A stretch of 64,000 nucleotides of DNA from a virus, in the IMG/VR virus record IMGVR_UViG_3300030085_002029, positions 1 to 64,000 of that record. One strand, given 5' to 3'. The position numbers and the translations under genes are program-made. The notes beneath the pieces were generated by a model. The model saw nothing but the letters and a program-made list of their open reading frames with translations. It had not been told where the DNA came from and ran no database searches. Shown one piece after another: positions 9,801 through 18,245 of the stretch. How positions within the stretch are numbered: the stretch's first letter is position 1; each line of letters begins with the position of its first letter.

Positions 9801-12800
9801 AGTTTTATTTTTTATTCCATTAATTGTAGCTTTTTTATCTGTCTCGTTTAAATCTGAATTATTAATTATTGTTTCAACATCTTCAAAACTTTCAACAATC
9901 ATTAAGTTTGGATTAGCTCTTTTATCTATATTAGCTTGCTCTAAAGCTAGCTCTGTATTATATATTTCAACCGCCTTGTCTTGTATTTCTTGAGCTGTTG
10001 GGTTGTGTTTTAATCCTTTGTCTTGTAAAATAGCTTCTTCAGCTTTTCTGTCTAATTCTTCTAGTTTAGCTTTGTTTTTCTTATTAAAAAATCCAGAACC
10101 TTGAAGCGAGTAATAAGGATTACTCCAGTACTTAGTAGAAAGATATTTATTTTTAGATTGGTTTAAACCAGAGTACATGTCGTTAAGCAGCTTCAGTTTT
10201 GATTCTTTAAGAGAAGGCGCTATATTTTTATCATTAACTAAAGTCAATGCTTCAGCTTTTATTAAAGACATTTTTTTCATCATAGCAGTATAGTTGTTTA
10301 CACCAACGCTATTTACAGTACTATTTAAACCTACATTTTTAAATTGATAATCAAAGTTATTCCAAGACTCAGCTAAATCTATTTCTAAAGAAGCTATAGC
10401 TTCATTATTTAAAGCTATTTGTTGGTTTATATTTTGAACTTTTAAACTAACAGTAGGGTTAAAAGGCTTACCTAGATTAGATGTTAACATACCCTGCATT
10501 TGTCTAGTGAGATAACCGCTCTTATCTTTTAATTGTTTTAATTCATATGTCTGTTCATCTATCGTGTTTCTTATATCTGCAGCTATAAAATCTTTAGTAG
10601 CCAAACCATAATATACAGGACTAGCCACAGCAATAGGACCTGACATTAATAAACTAGTAGCAGTAACCTCACCTAACCCCTCAGTGTAAGGATTACCATC
10701 CATTATGTTATTAAATATTTGATTTATATTTTCACCACCAACGTCTAATGCTAAATCTTTTATTAAAGGTGAGGCTTGTTGTCTAAAATATTGTCTTCTA
10801 CTAGTAACCCAAACGTCATCAGCAAATTTGCCTGCACCTTTAGCCAAACCAAAACCTTTTTGTATTATTCTAAATTGACCAAGAGATCCTAATGTACCTT
10901 CACTTATACCGGACAGCAAACTTCTCCACATAATTCCACCTTCATTCATTGTTAGATTTCCCTTTGCTATTTGTGATCTATAGTTAAGATCTCTATCACC
11001 AGTAGCAGATAATCCGAGCAACGTTAATGGTATATAAGCTGAACCACCACTAATAGCCATAGTTGTAAATTGCCAAGCTTGAGTTCCAGCCATGTTGAAA
11101 AACCAACTAGAAAAATCTCCAAAAGAATTAATTGTTTCAAAGTTTGGTAAATTGTAGGTATTCATGTGGTTTTCTTTATAAGTTTTCCAACCTAACATTA
11201 CTTCTGTTATAGGATCTTCTTTTATAATACCACCAGCTTTTAAAGCTGAATTTGCCCAACCATACGGGGTTAAATATTTATAACCACCATATAGTATATT
11301 ACCTATAAAATCAGCCCCACCAAGCAAAAAGTTTTCTACGTTCATATCAAAGTCACTGTAGTTTAACTTATAAGCTTCCCATCTTTCATTGTCTGACGGC
11401 ATTTCTTCTAGTAAAGAATCAAACTCAATAATGTTACTTTTAGCTCTTTGACTTAACCATATAGCTTGGTTCATTTGAATCTGCGCTTGATCTGCTATTC
11501 TTTTAGGTATAAGTTTTTTAACAAACTCTCCATCAGCTCCTTTGTAATTTGTTGTTATTTCTACAATTTCCCCATCTGCACCAAATAAGTCTACATCAAT
11601 GTCGTAAGAAGGATCGTTCATTATAGCTTGTAAAGTTTCAACAGAATATAAGTTTTGATCCTTGTACTCTTGTGTTATCTTTTTATTTTCAATGTTTAAT
11701 GCTGCTAGTTTATTTTTTTGTTGTTGAGAAATTTTTAACTGACCTAACATTAATTTTCCTTGTACTTGTCTTTCTTCTGTTTCCCATCTATCTATTTCTA
11801 TAAAATTTTCAACAGCTTCTTTTCTCGCATCAAACATTTGTTCTGGAACTAGAAAATCAGTGACAGCTAAAGTAGCTATGTGTTGAGTAAAATTTTTACC
11901 ATTATTATTTTTACTCCACTCCTCTGTGTCAAATATCTTTTTTGTTCCATCTTTAGCAGTATAAGAAAATAAAGCCTCTTCGTTTTTTAAAGAATACGCT
12001 TTTATTCTTTCGTAGTTTTCTAAACCGGCAAGCTCGTCGTTTACCTCAGCTGCAACTATACTATAGCCTTTTCCTCTAGTCAAGTATTTACCGCCTCCTT
12101 CAATGTCGTCTCCAAAATCTGTAACTTTAGCATTTTGTCTATATATAGGTAGACTAGACGTATTAACATTACCACCAACTCCGCCAATAGAATTAGATTC
12201 TAAGAACGCGTTAAATGCTGCGTTTAAAGCTTCTGCATTTTTGTCATTAACATTGTCTTTGTATACTACGCCGTTGACAACATTTCTATTTTTATAGCTT
12301 ACAAAGTCTTGATAATCACCTTCAGTTGGTATTCCTCTATCCTCATATACACGATCAGCATCTTGCACAGGAGAAAAGTGAAACATGTTAACACTGACTG
12401 GAGTTGCTTGAACTTCTCCAAGTGTATTACCGTCAGCTGCAAATAATTGACCTACAGTATTAGCAACATATTTAGTGTTTTCAAATGAAGGGTTCATGTA
12501 AGCATTTATCATTCCTTCTCTTTTCCACTCTACATTTAATCCTCCTTCGTTAGAATCTTTTTCGTTAAGTTTTCTTATATAGTCATTAATTTCCTCATCT
12601 TTCTGTAGCATATAAGTAATGTCTTCAGCGTTTGTATTTAAAGACAACCAATTTGCTAAATCACCCTCTTGTTTAGCTATCTCTTTATCAGTCCATTCAC
12701 CCCACCCAAACAGCTTAGGCATTTTATATCCAAATGAAATTGTTATTTGGCGATTAGGATCTGAGCGATCTAATCTAGTATTGGTCATAGTAACTCTATT

Positions 12801-14105
12801 GTAACCATTATTAAGAAACTCTATATGTGGCGGTAAAATTTCTTTTAAAGCTGCTATACCTTGAGTAGGCTTTTGTCCAGATATAATAGGTTCGTATAAA
12901 CTAACAAAACCTTCTTCATCTCTAGATGAAAAATATCTTCTTCTATTATCTATATTACTGTAATCAGCTAATCTTTCATTTTTTCGCTTTATCGCATCTT
13001 TAACATCCTGTTTACTAGTTTCAACAACGAATTCATCGAGAAAAACCATGGTTTCGTCATCTTTGTTTACGTACTTTTTATCAGACCTAAGCCAATAACC
13101 TGCTCCTTGTGCTGTGCCATCTGTGTTCCATTTTTCTATATACTCTTCAACGCTGTTGAATTTAGGTAAAGAGTATATACTATTTAGGTATTCCTTTCTT
13201 AATGCTCTTTCAGACTGTTCATTTACATTATCTCCACCATGAAGTTTAGCGTATGTATCAGGATTTTTAAATTCTTTATATGTATACCTAGGTCCATCTA
13301 CGTATATATCTCTTATATCATTATAATTATATACACCTTTTAGTTTACCATTTTTATCATAGTGATAATACAATGTGTTTTCTAAATTTAAGGCATGTGC
13401 TTCTGACTCAGCTTTCTTTTTTAAAAACAGTTCTTGATGAATTTTATTTTCTACAGTAATCAGCTTGTTATACTCTGTAACTAAAAAATCAATATCTTCT
13501 TGGGTTTTTAATAATTCCTCTTTCTTTTCAACATGTCTGGCCATTATTTCGTTATAAACATCCAAACTTAACTGATCGCCTAACCATTGAGTTTCGCCCT
13601 TATCATTGGTTCCTATAAAATTATCTATACCCTCTGGAAACTCTACATTTAATTCTGATTCAAGGTCAGCTGCCGCTTTGTCTGTTAGAGATTGTAAGTA
13701 GTCATTTATAGGATTTGTTTTATCAGTCTTTTTTATTTTTCTTAAGTTGATATTATATTTATCTTCAAAAGCTTTAAGTATTTCTTTACTCGTTGTATAT
13801 GTAGTTGGATCACCGGGCTCTTGATCATTTGCACCATCTAATGGATCAATCTCTATGTTTTCTACATCTGGATCTTCTTCTATTTTGTTTTTTGCTTCTT
13901 CTTCTTTTATTTTAGCTTGAGCTGCGGCTTCTTCTTCTTGTTTCTTTTTAAGTTGCTCTGCTTTTTTCTTTTCTATTAACTCGGCTTCTTCTCTTTTCTT
14001 TTTTTCTTCTTCTGTCTCTATTAAAGTAAAATCATTAGGAACCTCAACTTTGTCTTCTATTAAAGTAAAGTCGGTTGGTATTTGTAACTCTTCGTATCCA
14101 GCCAT
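3807..14105 (-). CDS. giant multidomain virion-associated (polyvalent-type) protein, 3432 aa
   Basis: Last and longest late gene, after the internal virion genes. The N-terminus carries a tandem P-(T/N)-DFTLIE repeat, then a highly charged coiled coil (about 33-75). Hydrophobic segments lie near 1000-1035, 1150-1165 and 3100-3130. HETSH at about 1468-1472 fits a zinc-peptidase HExxH motif, with Glu in DYTEVIASF downstream. A HAD-fold phosphatase-like domain starts with DFDDTLA at about 2470, followed by VLTARAP and FYFADDAY. The C-terminus is Lys-rich. Giant proteins of this build (polyvalent or ejected proteins) are thought to enter the host with the DNA. The domain calls are by motif only; no RNA-polymerase DxDxD signature was found. 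Confidence 0.75.
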   Translation of the reverse strand: MAGYEELQIPTDFTLIEDKVEVPNDFTLIETEEEKKKREEAELIEKKKAEQLKKKQEEEAAAQAKIKEEEAKNKIEEDPDVENIEIDPLDGANDQEPGDPTTYTTSKEILKAFEDKYNINLRKIKKTDKTNPINDYLQSLTDKAAADLESELNVEFPEGIDNFIGTNDKGETQWLGDQLSLDVYNEIMARHVEKKEELLKTQEDIDFLVTEYNKLITVENKIHQELFLKKKAESEAHALNLENTLYYHYDKNGKLKGVYNYNDIRDIYVDGPRYTYKEFKNPDTYAKLHGGDNVNEQSERALRKEYLNSIYSLPKFNSVEEYIEKWNTDGTAQGAGYWLRSDKKYVNKDDETMVFLDEFVVETSKQDVKDAIKRKNERLADYSNIDNRRRYFSSRDEEGFVSLYEPIISGQKPTQGIAALKEILPPHIEFLNNGYNRVTMTNTRLDRSDPNRQITISFGYKMPKLFGWGEWTDKEIAKQEGDLANWLSLNTNAEDITYMLQKDEEINDYIRKLNEKDSNEGGLNVEWKREGMINAYMNPSFENTKYVANTVGQLFAADGNTLGEVQATPVSVNMFHFSPVQDADRVYEDRGIPTEGDYQDFVSYKNRNVVNGVVYKDNVNDKNAEALNAAFNAFLESNSIGGVGGNVNTSSLPIYRQNAKVTDFGDDIEGGGKYLTRGKGYSIVAAEVNDELAGLENYERIKAYSLKNEEALFSYTAKDGTKKIFDTEEWSKNNNGKNFTQHIATLAVTDFLVPEQMFDARKEAVENFIEIDRWETEERQVQGKLMLGQLKISQQQKNKLAALNIENKKITQEYKDQNLYSVETLQAIMNDPSYDIDVDLFGADGEIVEITTNYKGADGEFVKKLIPKRIADQAQIQMNQAIWLSQRAKSNIIEFDSLLEEMPSDNERWEAYKLNYSDFDMNVENFLLGGADFIGNILYGGYKYLTPYGWANSALKAGGIIKEDPITEVMLGWKTYKENHMNTYNLPNFETINSFGDFSSWFFNMAGTQAWQFTTMAISGGSAYIPLTLLGLSATGDRDLNYRSQIAKGNLTMNEGGIMWRSLLSGISEGTLGSLGQFRIIQKGFGLAKGAGKFADDVWVTSRRQYFRQQASPLIKDLALDVGGENINQIFNNIMDGNPYTEGLGEVTATSLLMSGPIAVASPVYYGLATKDFIAADIRNTIDEQTYELKQLKDKSGYLTRQMQGMLTSNLGKPFNPTVSLKVQNINQQIALNNEAIASLEIDLAESWNNFDYQFKNVGLNSTVNSVGVNNYTAMMKKMSLIKAEALTLVNDKNIAPSLKESKLKLLNDMYSGLNQSKNKYLSTKYWSNPYYSLQGSGFFNKKNKAKLEELDRKAEEAILQDKGLKHNPTAQEIQDKAVEIYNTELALEQANIDKRANPNLMIVESFEDVETIINNSDLNETDKKATINGIKNKTKNGFTIVNPEGNNVEVAYIPNMAHNSMFNTGGHETSHTPSAKLMMENPEKFTGFGEQLLAYMEDLDPRVWEVIQAENSNLKNEDGSWDYTEVIASFIEATGGPNPKIKADDLTKGNFPAIFATLLNKGLHEASDGDYTIPFRGQNDVVQYFIGMAAALNKGEINIGTYTERLTELVESQTPVVDINQQAETADQPVAAAASDIKSSDVTLLEAINNLLPKDINTKAKYDEFIRDERKAKAVIDSLNKPGGAINNYIRSKQVSPEEGDQMIENTLFRLFNFNPEETRADGSVVGPEGFGERIFADTRFASMDARKKLAIEAEKKKQESRIDDEEAKQIAADDSPKSKPEDKKSRVTPKSKIPKAFPEVINQELKDDFMAAALEIYESELPPISEKEFKAVVTDIFRGKMTDKVKKALGNNKMYEFTVKKMAPVMKDLLPPQWFVRLESQVKPEDRIFTKPPRRLTKQADIDKALDNDKVYVENTKQGVNLYEFKDFKPQELIDFLLPPLKITSKKTGKEVRSGLRGNRKTAFAEGITDQLGKDVSPSAARKAGKSPNQIAEIAKKMQVEPTIKFSAAGVNEKMKKIGSYDFRGYNSKGELNAKDRDAFMVSMLDSYDLGSETLTSGSFANMSSGLSKGQNLNAVDRAKLKLLLLFANKTKSGWNLNEITIPDVGNIDLSNSSLSELESLYKKYKSKADPLKVKKSENLQKVFASVSTAWKEISTSPNTFYNDPKYIENRQANYLGFGEMIKSFDDTYKKSKNKVGVLQMIGGIFRTASANSSHVVRMAAYPSGLTLTYNDGSGITREHVIPQADIADFIFDLIADPSLDTDLGIKLINKNFLQLFISHNQDGLLKKAGFQSKMPDGYWKSWYDALRSGDLSTAWDFETRYFHPDVNKQKNPDGTLGFDPFGTMLLGESIAAKYKLENIVPKNQRSNPNVRALTQQLIYDLASKKIDTKTAQKELFQYLKDNGNGSLATNQNKATKVTAAEIVSSEVTNANDNNDINSLINDARTLDTALNKANSLDQPIKKIRVFDFDDTLATSNNIVIATKDGKTKRLNAEEFAKQGLELREDGWDMDFSDFNNVTDGGRGPLFDVAQTIKKARGNEDLFVLTARAPQAQDAIYEFLKAEGLEFKKENIIGLGNSTGEAKAEWLVGKAAEGYNDFYFADDAYQNVAAVKLAMSQLDVKSKVQQAKIKSSEVLSEDFNKLLEESTGVEFYKEYSPVKAKTVGANKGKFKFFIPYSAEDFLGLIYPTLAKGTTGDKQMAWYKKHLLDPYTKAQENLSAARLNLMNDFKTLKKSLDVPKDLRKKNQTGLTNEQAVRVYLFDQMGYDVPGLSKRDLQELTDIVNSDGKLKVFADQILTITKGDGYIKPKADWQVGTITTDLVDLINTEKRAKYLAEWQQNADAIYTEKNLNKLEALYGSKYVEALRGILSRMKSGRNRLETGNRLSNKMLDYINGSIGTIMFFNTRSAVLQTISSINFLNWSFNNPYQAGKAFANQKQYWTDFVKLMNSDYLKDRRNGLKLNIQESEIADAAATAKNKSKAVLNYILQKGYLPTQYADSFAIAAGGATFYRNKINDLIKNEGMSQADAEAQALVEWRQIAEESQQSSDPSRISAQQSGDFGRLILAFGNTPMQYARIQKRAIQDLINGRGDAKTNVSKIIYYGVIQNIMFNALQQALFAIGFGDEDEDKINERVYDMLNGSLDSTLRGLGIGGVAVSTAKNFLLNVYERSGRKRPEYVDSVWELLRFSPPIYSKISKLKQAAWQFDSKKRRQKIFDKGFSLDNPAYEAFAKIVSATANVPIDRLFYKFKNIEGALNSDNEMWQRIAMAAGWPKWQLEKPKTEKQEEEERQAKLSPEEKIKEQEIKKEQKAVSKADKARERVKAAKGSTDYDTLKKLTSAEQIKMLKGLGYGEYTIKNAKTEDDKIKLIIHKNSGGKIKVDKIAAATYKYKKLNKAEQIAKLDSLGLSKAQIKALKYEEDRVKKIIELMKEQ

Positions 14106-14114
14106 TATATTTTA

Positions 14115-15548
14115 TTAAGGGTTTTTCTTAAATTTTCTACCATCAGACAACACTATAATTTGTCCTGGTTTAGCACTTTTAATCAACTCTAAATCTTCGT
14201 CAAAGTTATTAGACGTTATAATTCTTTCGCTTAATCTAGACGCGCCTCTGTCATCTTCTAACACTGTATTACCTTGATCGTCGTAACCAGGTTTAGGTGA
14301 TCCGTCCTCGTTGAATTTTTCCATTTGACTTACTCTTACTAAATCTATAGCATTTTCTTCTATTGTTCTTTCTACTAAATAGTCAACCATAGGTTTATAA
14401 AAGGTCGTGTAATATTCACCATAAGCAGCTGATCCTCTTGGAGGTGGTGTTAAAGGGTATTCTTTATCTCCTGTGGTGCTAGTAGGCATCATGTCTTCCC
14501 ATATACTTTCACCATCTTGAAATATAAGTTGTTCATACATACCTCCAGTAAGAACAGTTTCACCGTCAACAACGTAATCCTTACCTCCAATCTTTACAGG
14601 TATACCACTTAAAGCAGATTTTAATTCTAGTTCTTTTTCAGCTGTTAAAGTTCTAGTTGCTGTAGCAAGATCTATACCTTTTTCCTCTAGTTCTTTTTTT
14701 GTTTCTTCTTCTATAATAGTAAACACATCATTATAAGCTGTACCTCTTTTGTTTTTCATAAAAGAATCATAAGCGTTTGTAAGATCAGGTGATATGTCTT
14801 GAACGAGTTTTATGTATGGATTATCTTTGTTTGTTAAAGCTTTACCAAACTCAGCCATATTTAATACTGGGTGTGCCCCATATTTTTTATACATTTCAGT
14901 ACCTGGTTTATATGTAATGCTGTGATCTTCTAAGATAATATTAGTACCATCATGAGTTATTAATATATCATCTGCTAATGAACCACCTCTTCTAACTTTA
15001 TCTATTATATTTAACTGAGGAGCCCAAGCGCCTGTTACACTTAGTGTGTTAGCTGCACCTGCTCCCTTCTGCCTGTACACCTTCATAGCATCGTCAATTA
15101 TCTTTGATGTAGCCATGATGTTTGCTATACCATCTTCATATTGATCTACCATTTGTTCTATTCTAGCTAAGTCTCTTCTAGCAAGTTCAGGGTTTGTGTG
15201 CTCTCCTTTGTCTAAAGCAGATTGTATTTCATTAAAATTACTTATTAGCTCTGAGAAAAAGTACTGGCTTTTATCGTTGAAGTCATCATATGGAGTTCCA
15301 AATTGAGCTACTTGGTTATTCAATTTATTACTTCTTTCAATCGAAGCAACTGAAAAAGCATCTAATCCTAGTTTTCTTTGAAGTAAACTACCAACAACCT
15401 GTTCTCCAGCTGAAAAAAGTGTTTGTAGGTTTCTAGCAGTATTAGCTCTTCTCTGTTGTTCTTTTTGACTATCTCTTTCTTGTTGCTGTGCTTGAACATT
15501 AGAAGGTCTATATACCTGAAATTGTGTGTTTGGTTTTTCGTAACTCAT
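14115..15548 (-). CDS. probable internal virion protein (477 aa)
   Basis: 477 residues with a Gln/Arg-rich N-terminal helix (QVYRPSNVQAQQQERD), a long helical middle and a mixed C-terminus. No enzyme motif recognised. It sits between a 191-residue Ala/Gln-rich helical protein and the giant protein, the place of internal or ejection proteins in podovirus-like genomes, hence the role. Spacing is 9 bases on each side. Confidence 0.55.
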   Translation of the reverse strand: MSYEKPNTQFQVYRPSNVQAQQQERDSQKEQQRRANTARNLQTLFSAGEQVVGSLLQRKLGLDAFSVASIERSNKLNNQVAQFGTPYDDFNDKSQYFFSELISNFNEIQSALDKGEHTNPELARRDLARIEQMVDQYEDGIANIMATSKIIDDAMKVYRQKGAGAANTLSVTGAWAPQLNIIDKVRRGGSLADDILITHDGTNIILEDHSITYKPGTEMYKKYGAHPVLNMAEFGKALTNKDNPYIKLVQDISPDLTNAYDSFMKNKRGTAYNDVFTIIEEETKKELEEKGIDLATATRTLTAEKELELKSALSGIPVKIGGKDYVVDGETVLTGGMYEQLIFQDGESIWEDMMPTSTTGDKEYPLTPPPRGSAAYGEYYTTFYKPMVDYLVERTIEENAIDLVRVSQMEKFNEDGSPKPGYDDQGNTVLEDDRGASRLSERIITSNNFDEDLELIKSAKPGQIIVLSDGRKFKKNP

Positions 15549-15557
15549 CTCGTAAAT

Positions 15558-16133
15558 TTAATCATCTCCGCCTGTATAGGCGTTATCCATTTGCATTTGC
15601 ATCAAAAGTGATGTAGCAGCTGTTTCGTTTGCTCTAGCAGCATCTAATTGATTAGAAGTTCTATTTATGTCAGCCATTTGTCTTGATTCAGTTATACTAA
15701 ACTTAAATTTTTCTCCTTCAGCTTTTATTCTTTGTACAGCGTCTGCACCTTGCGCAGCAGCTCTAGCGTTAGAAACTTCTTGCTTTTCTATATTTGCTGC
15801 AATACCTTTCTTACTTCTTAATGCAGCTTGTGCCAACGCTGTAGCACCACCAGCACTTTGACCTGTCGCGGCCATAGTATCCAGCGTGTTAGCTAAAGCT
15901 ATGTCAGCTTCCTCTGCTTGCATCTCAGAAGCTTTTGTAGCAACTGGCAAATTATTAAATTGATTAGTTATGTTTTCATAAGGATTAATAGCAGCCTGTC
16001 TGTTTTTAACTAAATAATTTAACTGTTGTTCTTTTATATTAGCGCGTTGTGAGAACTTGGTTTGAGCATCTCTAACAAGATCCATTTTACCCTCCATCTG
16101 TTCGTTATATGCGTCTTCTGATTTGCCTCCCAT
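15558..16133 (-). CDS. probable internal virion protein, Ala/Gln-rich helical (191 aa)
   Basis: Almost entirely helical, rich in Ala, Gln and Glu, with a Gly/Ala stretch (MAATGQSAGGATALAQAAL) that could cross a membrane. Size, composition and position before two larger internal proteins recall the T7 gp14 type of ejection protein; this is analogy, not demonstrated homology. It abuts the acetyltransferase-like gene. Confidence 0.5.
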   Translation of the reverse strand: MGGKSEDAYNEQMEGKMDLVRDAQTKFSQRANIKEQQLNYLVKNRQAAINPYENITNQFNNLPVATKASEMQAEEADIALANTLDTMAATGQSAGGATALAQAALRSKKGIAANIEKQEVSNARAAAQGADAVQRIKAEGEKFKFSITESRQMADINRTSNQLDAARANETAATSLLMQMQMDNAYTGGDD

Positions 16134-16134
16134 G

Positions 16135-16530
16135 TTATATACTTTTTATTAATTGATCGTAATCAGTATCACCAACTTTAAAGCCGATGTCTACTAAAGT
16201 GTTATTAAACTTTTTATTATTTCCCCAAAAAAATAGAAACTTACCACCATCTTTTTTCCACTCTTCTTCGCACGTTTTTATTAACTCTTGTAATACTTTA
16301 TTTCTATTTTCTTCTCTATAGTTTTTATCCGATACAACCCATTGTATAGCGGCTGTACTTGAATTAGTTTTAAACATAAATATAGCAGAAATAGGTTTGT
16401 TTTCAATTTCTGCAATAAAACCTGTTTCAGGTAATATCTCACGAGGCACGGTTTTACCTTGCCAATCAATCCACCATTTATCTATGTTTATAAAATCTTT
16501 TTCATTTACTTTTCTTATATTTAATTTCAT
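16135..16530 (-). CDS. GNAT-like acetyltransferase (131 aa)
   Basis: Compact alpha/beta protein with GNAT-like elements: a central strand ending in AAIQWVVSDKNYR, then a helix (NKVLQELIKTCEEEW) and FLFFWGNNKKFNNTLVDIGFKV, resembling the last strand-helix of the fold. The canonical RxxGxG/A acetyl-CoA loop is not obvious, so activity is uncertain. Similar small proteins occur among structural genes of marine phages. The target could be a virion or host protein; unknown. Confidence 0.5.
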   Translation of the reverse strand: MKLNIRKVNEKDFINIDKWWIDWQGKTVPREILPETGFIAEIENKPISAIFMFKTNSSTAAIQWVVSDKNYREENRNKVLQELIKTCEEEWKKDGGKFLFFWGNNKKFNNTLVDIGFKVGDTDYDQLIKSI

Positions 16531-16539
16531 TATATTTAA

Positions 16540-18240
16540 TTATTGAAATCCATTGGACTGAACAAATTCAGTTCCTGTTGACCAAAGTTCTTTTGGGCCA
16601 CCTGGATCAGTTGTGGCATCTGTTTTTATTTTAACTGTAGCAAAGTATCCTTTTATACCTGTCATGTCTGCACCAAACCTAATTTCACCAGGCCTAGGCG
16701 TGGAATTAGAAACTAAATTAGCTACATATTTATTTTCTTTTCTGTTAAAACCTGCTCTTGTAGGTTGTCCTGTTACTGGATCAGAATATAAACCTTCATA
16801 ATAACTTTTTATAGATTTAATACTGTCTTTAAATTCAACCCAATTTGGATCTATAGAGTCAAATCCTTCATTTCCAGATTTAAAAGCTTCAACTTCCCAA
16901 CCACTGCTACCTTCATAACTTATAGTTTTAAAATTTTTAACTGTAGAAGGAGCTTGGTTGAAAACAAAAGTTATATCTGAACCATAATCTACACTATAAA
17001 ATCTTGATCTAAACGTTGAAGCAGGCACAGTATCATAATGCTGTTGCCATAGTTCAGTTTTAATAGTCGTGTAATATTTGTTAAGTAAACTAAACATAAA
17101 GTTAGGTTTATATGTCATAAAAGACACCCAACCGTTTATTTGCTCTTCAAAAACTACAGTATCATATTGATCTTCTATAGGTATGTTTATGTAATTTTCA
17201 ACTTTATTAGGGTATTTCTGCAGTGATACAACGTAATTTTTATTATGTATATCCCATCCACCTATTATCTCTGACTTGTAACTTATTCTAATATTAACCA
17301 CTGAACCAGACGCAAGTGTAACATCTATAGGTTTACTTAACCAAATGTCATAATTGTTTGCACTTGTTTCATTTATGTAAGTAATAGTAACGTTTTCAGC
17401 TGTAGAGGTTGGCGGCGCAAACAACATGCCAACCTGTGGTAATCCGTCGCCTTCTATTTCTATAGAAACAATCATATCACCCGTATTCATGTTGCTGGTT
17501 AAATCAGCTTGTAATGTAGCAACACTATCTAGATTCATTTCAGATAAATTATCTCTAAACCAATCCATCATTCCATACATGCTAATTTCAGTAAGACCAT
17601 CATTAGAGAGTCTCATTATAGCGTTGCGGTTTCTATCAGCAAAGTATTTCCTATAGTTATATATTGCAAAAGATTCTGGATTTTTACTTATTCCGTATTC
17701 ACCTTTATACGGTACAAATTGTCCTATAACAGCAGCGCCAGCTTGTGTTTGTGTACCACTTTCTGTAGTGTATATAGTATCTTTATCTATTAAAGCTCTA
17801 TGTATTCTATTTTCTTGAAACACAATTAAGTTAGTGTCTTCAGCATATGTGAATTGTATTGACCCATTTACCGGATCTAAAGACTTGGTTATGTCCGTAC
17901 CTACTGAAAAAACATTAGTATCATTTACTCCTGTTCTAGAGTTATATATACCAGAATATATTAAGGTGGCTTTTCTATCTTGCTGGAGTGGAAATGGATC
18001 ATCTAAATATGCTCTTACTCCTTGATCTGTACTAACATTATTAAAGCCTCCTCTTATTCTAGATTCTTCTATATACCAATTATCTGTAATTTGTGCTTCT
18101 TGACTAAATGTGTATGCGCCTCTTCTAGTAGCACCAGGCCACCACGTGCCATTTTGACTAAAAAAAACATCTGATCTTTGTGATCTTACTTTTCTTACAA
18201 CATACGAATTAAAAAAATCTACTTCTATAGCTAAACTCAT
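16540..18240 (-). CDS. tail/nozzle-like structural protein (566 aa)
   Basis: Beta-rich with many aromatic strands and no enzyme motif. Repeating short blades (ATLIYSGIYNSRTGV, FQENRIHRALIDKDT) suggest a beta-propeller-like body. It follows the 1053-residue tail protein by 5 bases. In podovirus-like phages the nozzle or muzzle is made by proteins in this position; possibly a function held by one large protein elsewhere is shared by this gene and its neighbour. Confidence 0.55.
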   Translation of the reverse strand: MSLAIEVDFFNSYVVRKVRSQRSDVFFSQNGTWWPGATRRGAYTFSQEAQITDNWYIEESRIRGGFNNVSTDQGVRAYLDDPFPLQQDRKATLIYSGIYNSRTGVNDTNVFSVGTDITKSLDPVNGSIQFTYAEDTNLIVFQENRIHRALIDKDTIYTTESGTQTQAGAAVIGQFVPYKGEYGISKNPESFAIYNYRKYFADRNRNAIMRLSNDGLTEISMYGMMDWFRDNLSEMNLDSVATLQADLTSNMNTGDMIVSIEIEGDGLPQVGMLFAPPTSTAENVTITYINETSANNYDIWLSKPIDVTLASGSVVNIRISYKSEIIGGWDIHNKNYVVSLQKYPNKVENYINIPIEDQYDTVVFEEQINGWVSFMTYKPNFMFSLLNKYYTTIKTELWQQHYDTVPASTFRSRFYSVDYGSDITFVFNQAPSTVKNFKTISYEGSSGWEVEAFKSGNEGFDSIDPNWVEFKDSIKSIKSYYEGLYSDPVTGQPTRAGFNRKENKYVANLVSNSTPRPGEIRFGADMTGIKGYFATVKIKTDATTDPGGPKELWSTGTEFVQSNGFQ

Positions 18241-18245
18241 AATAT

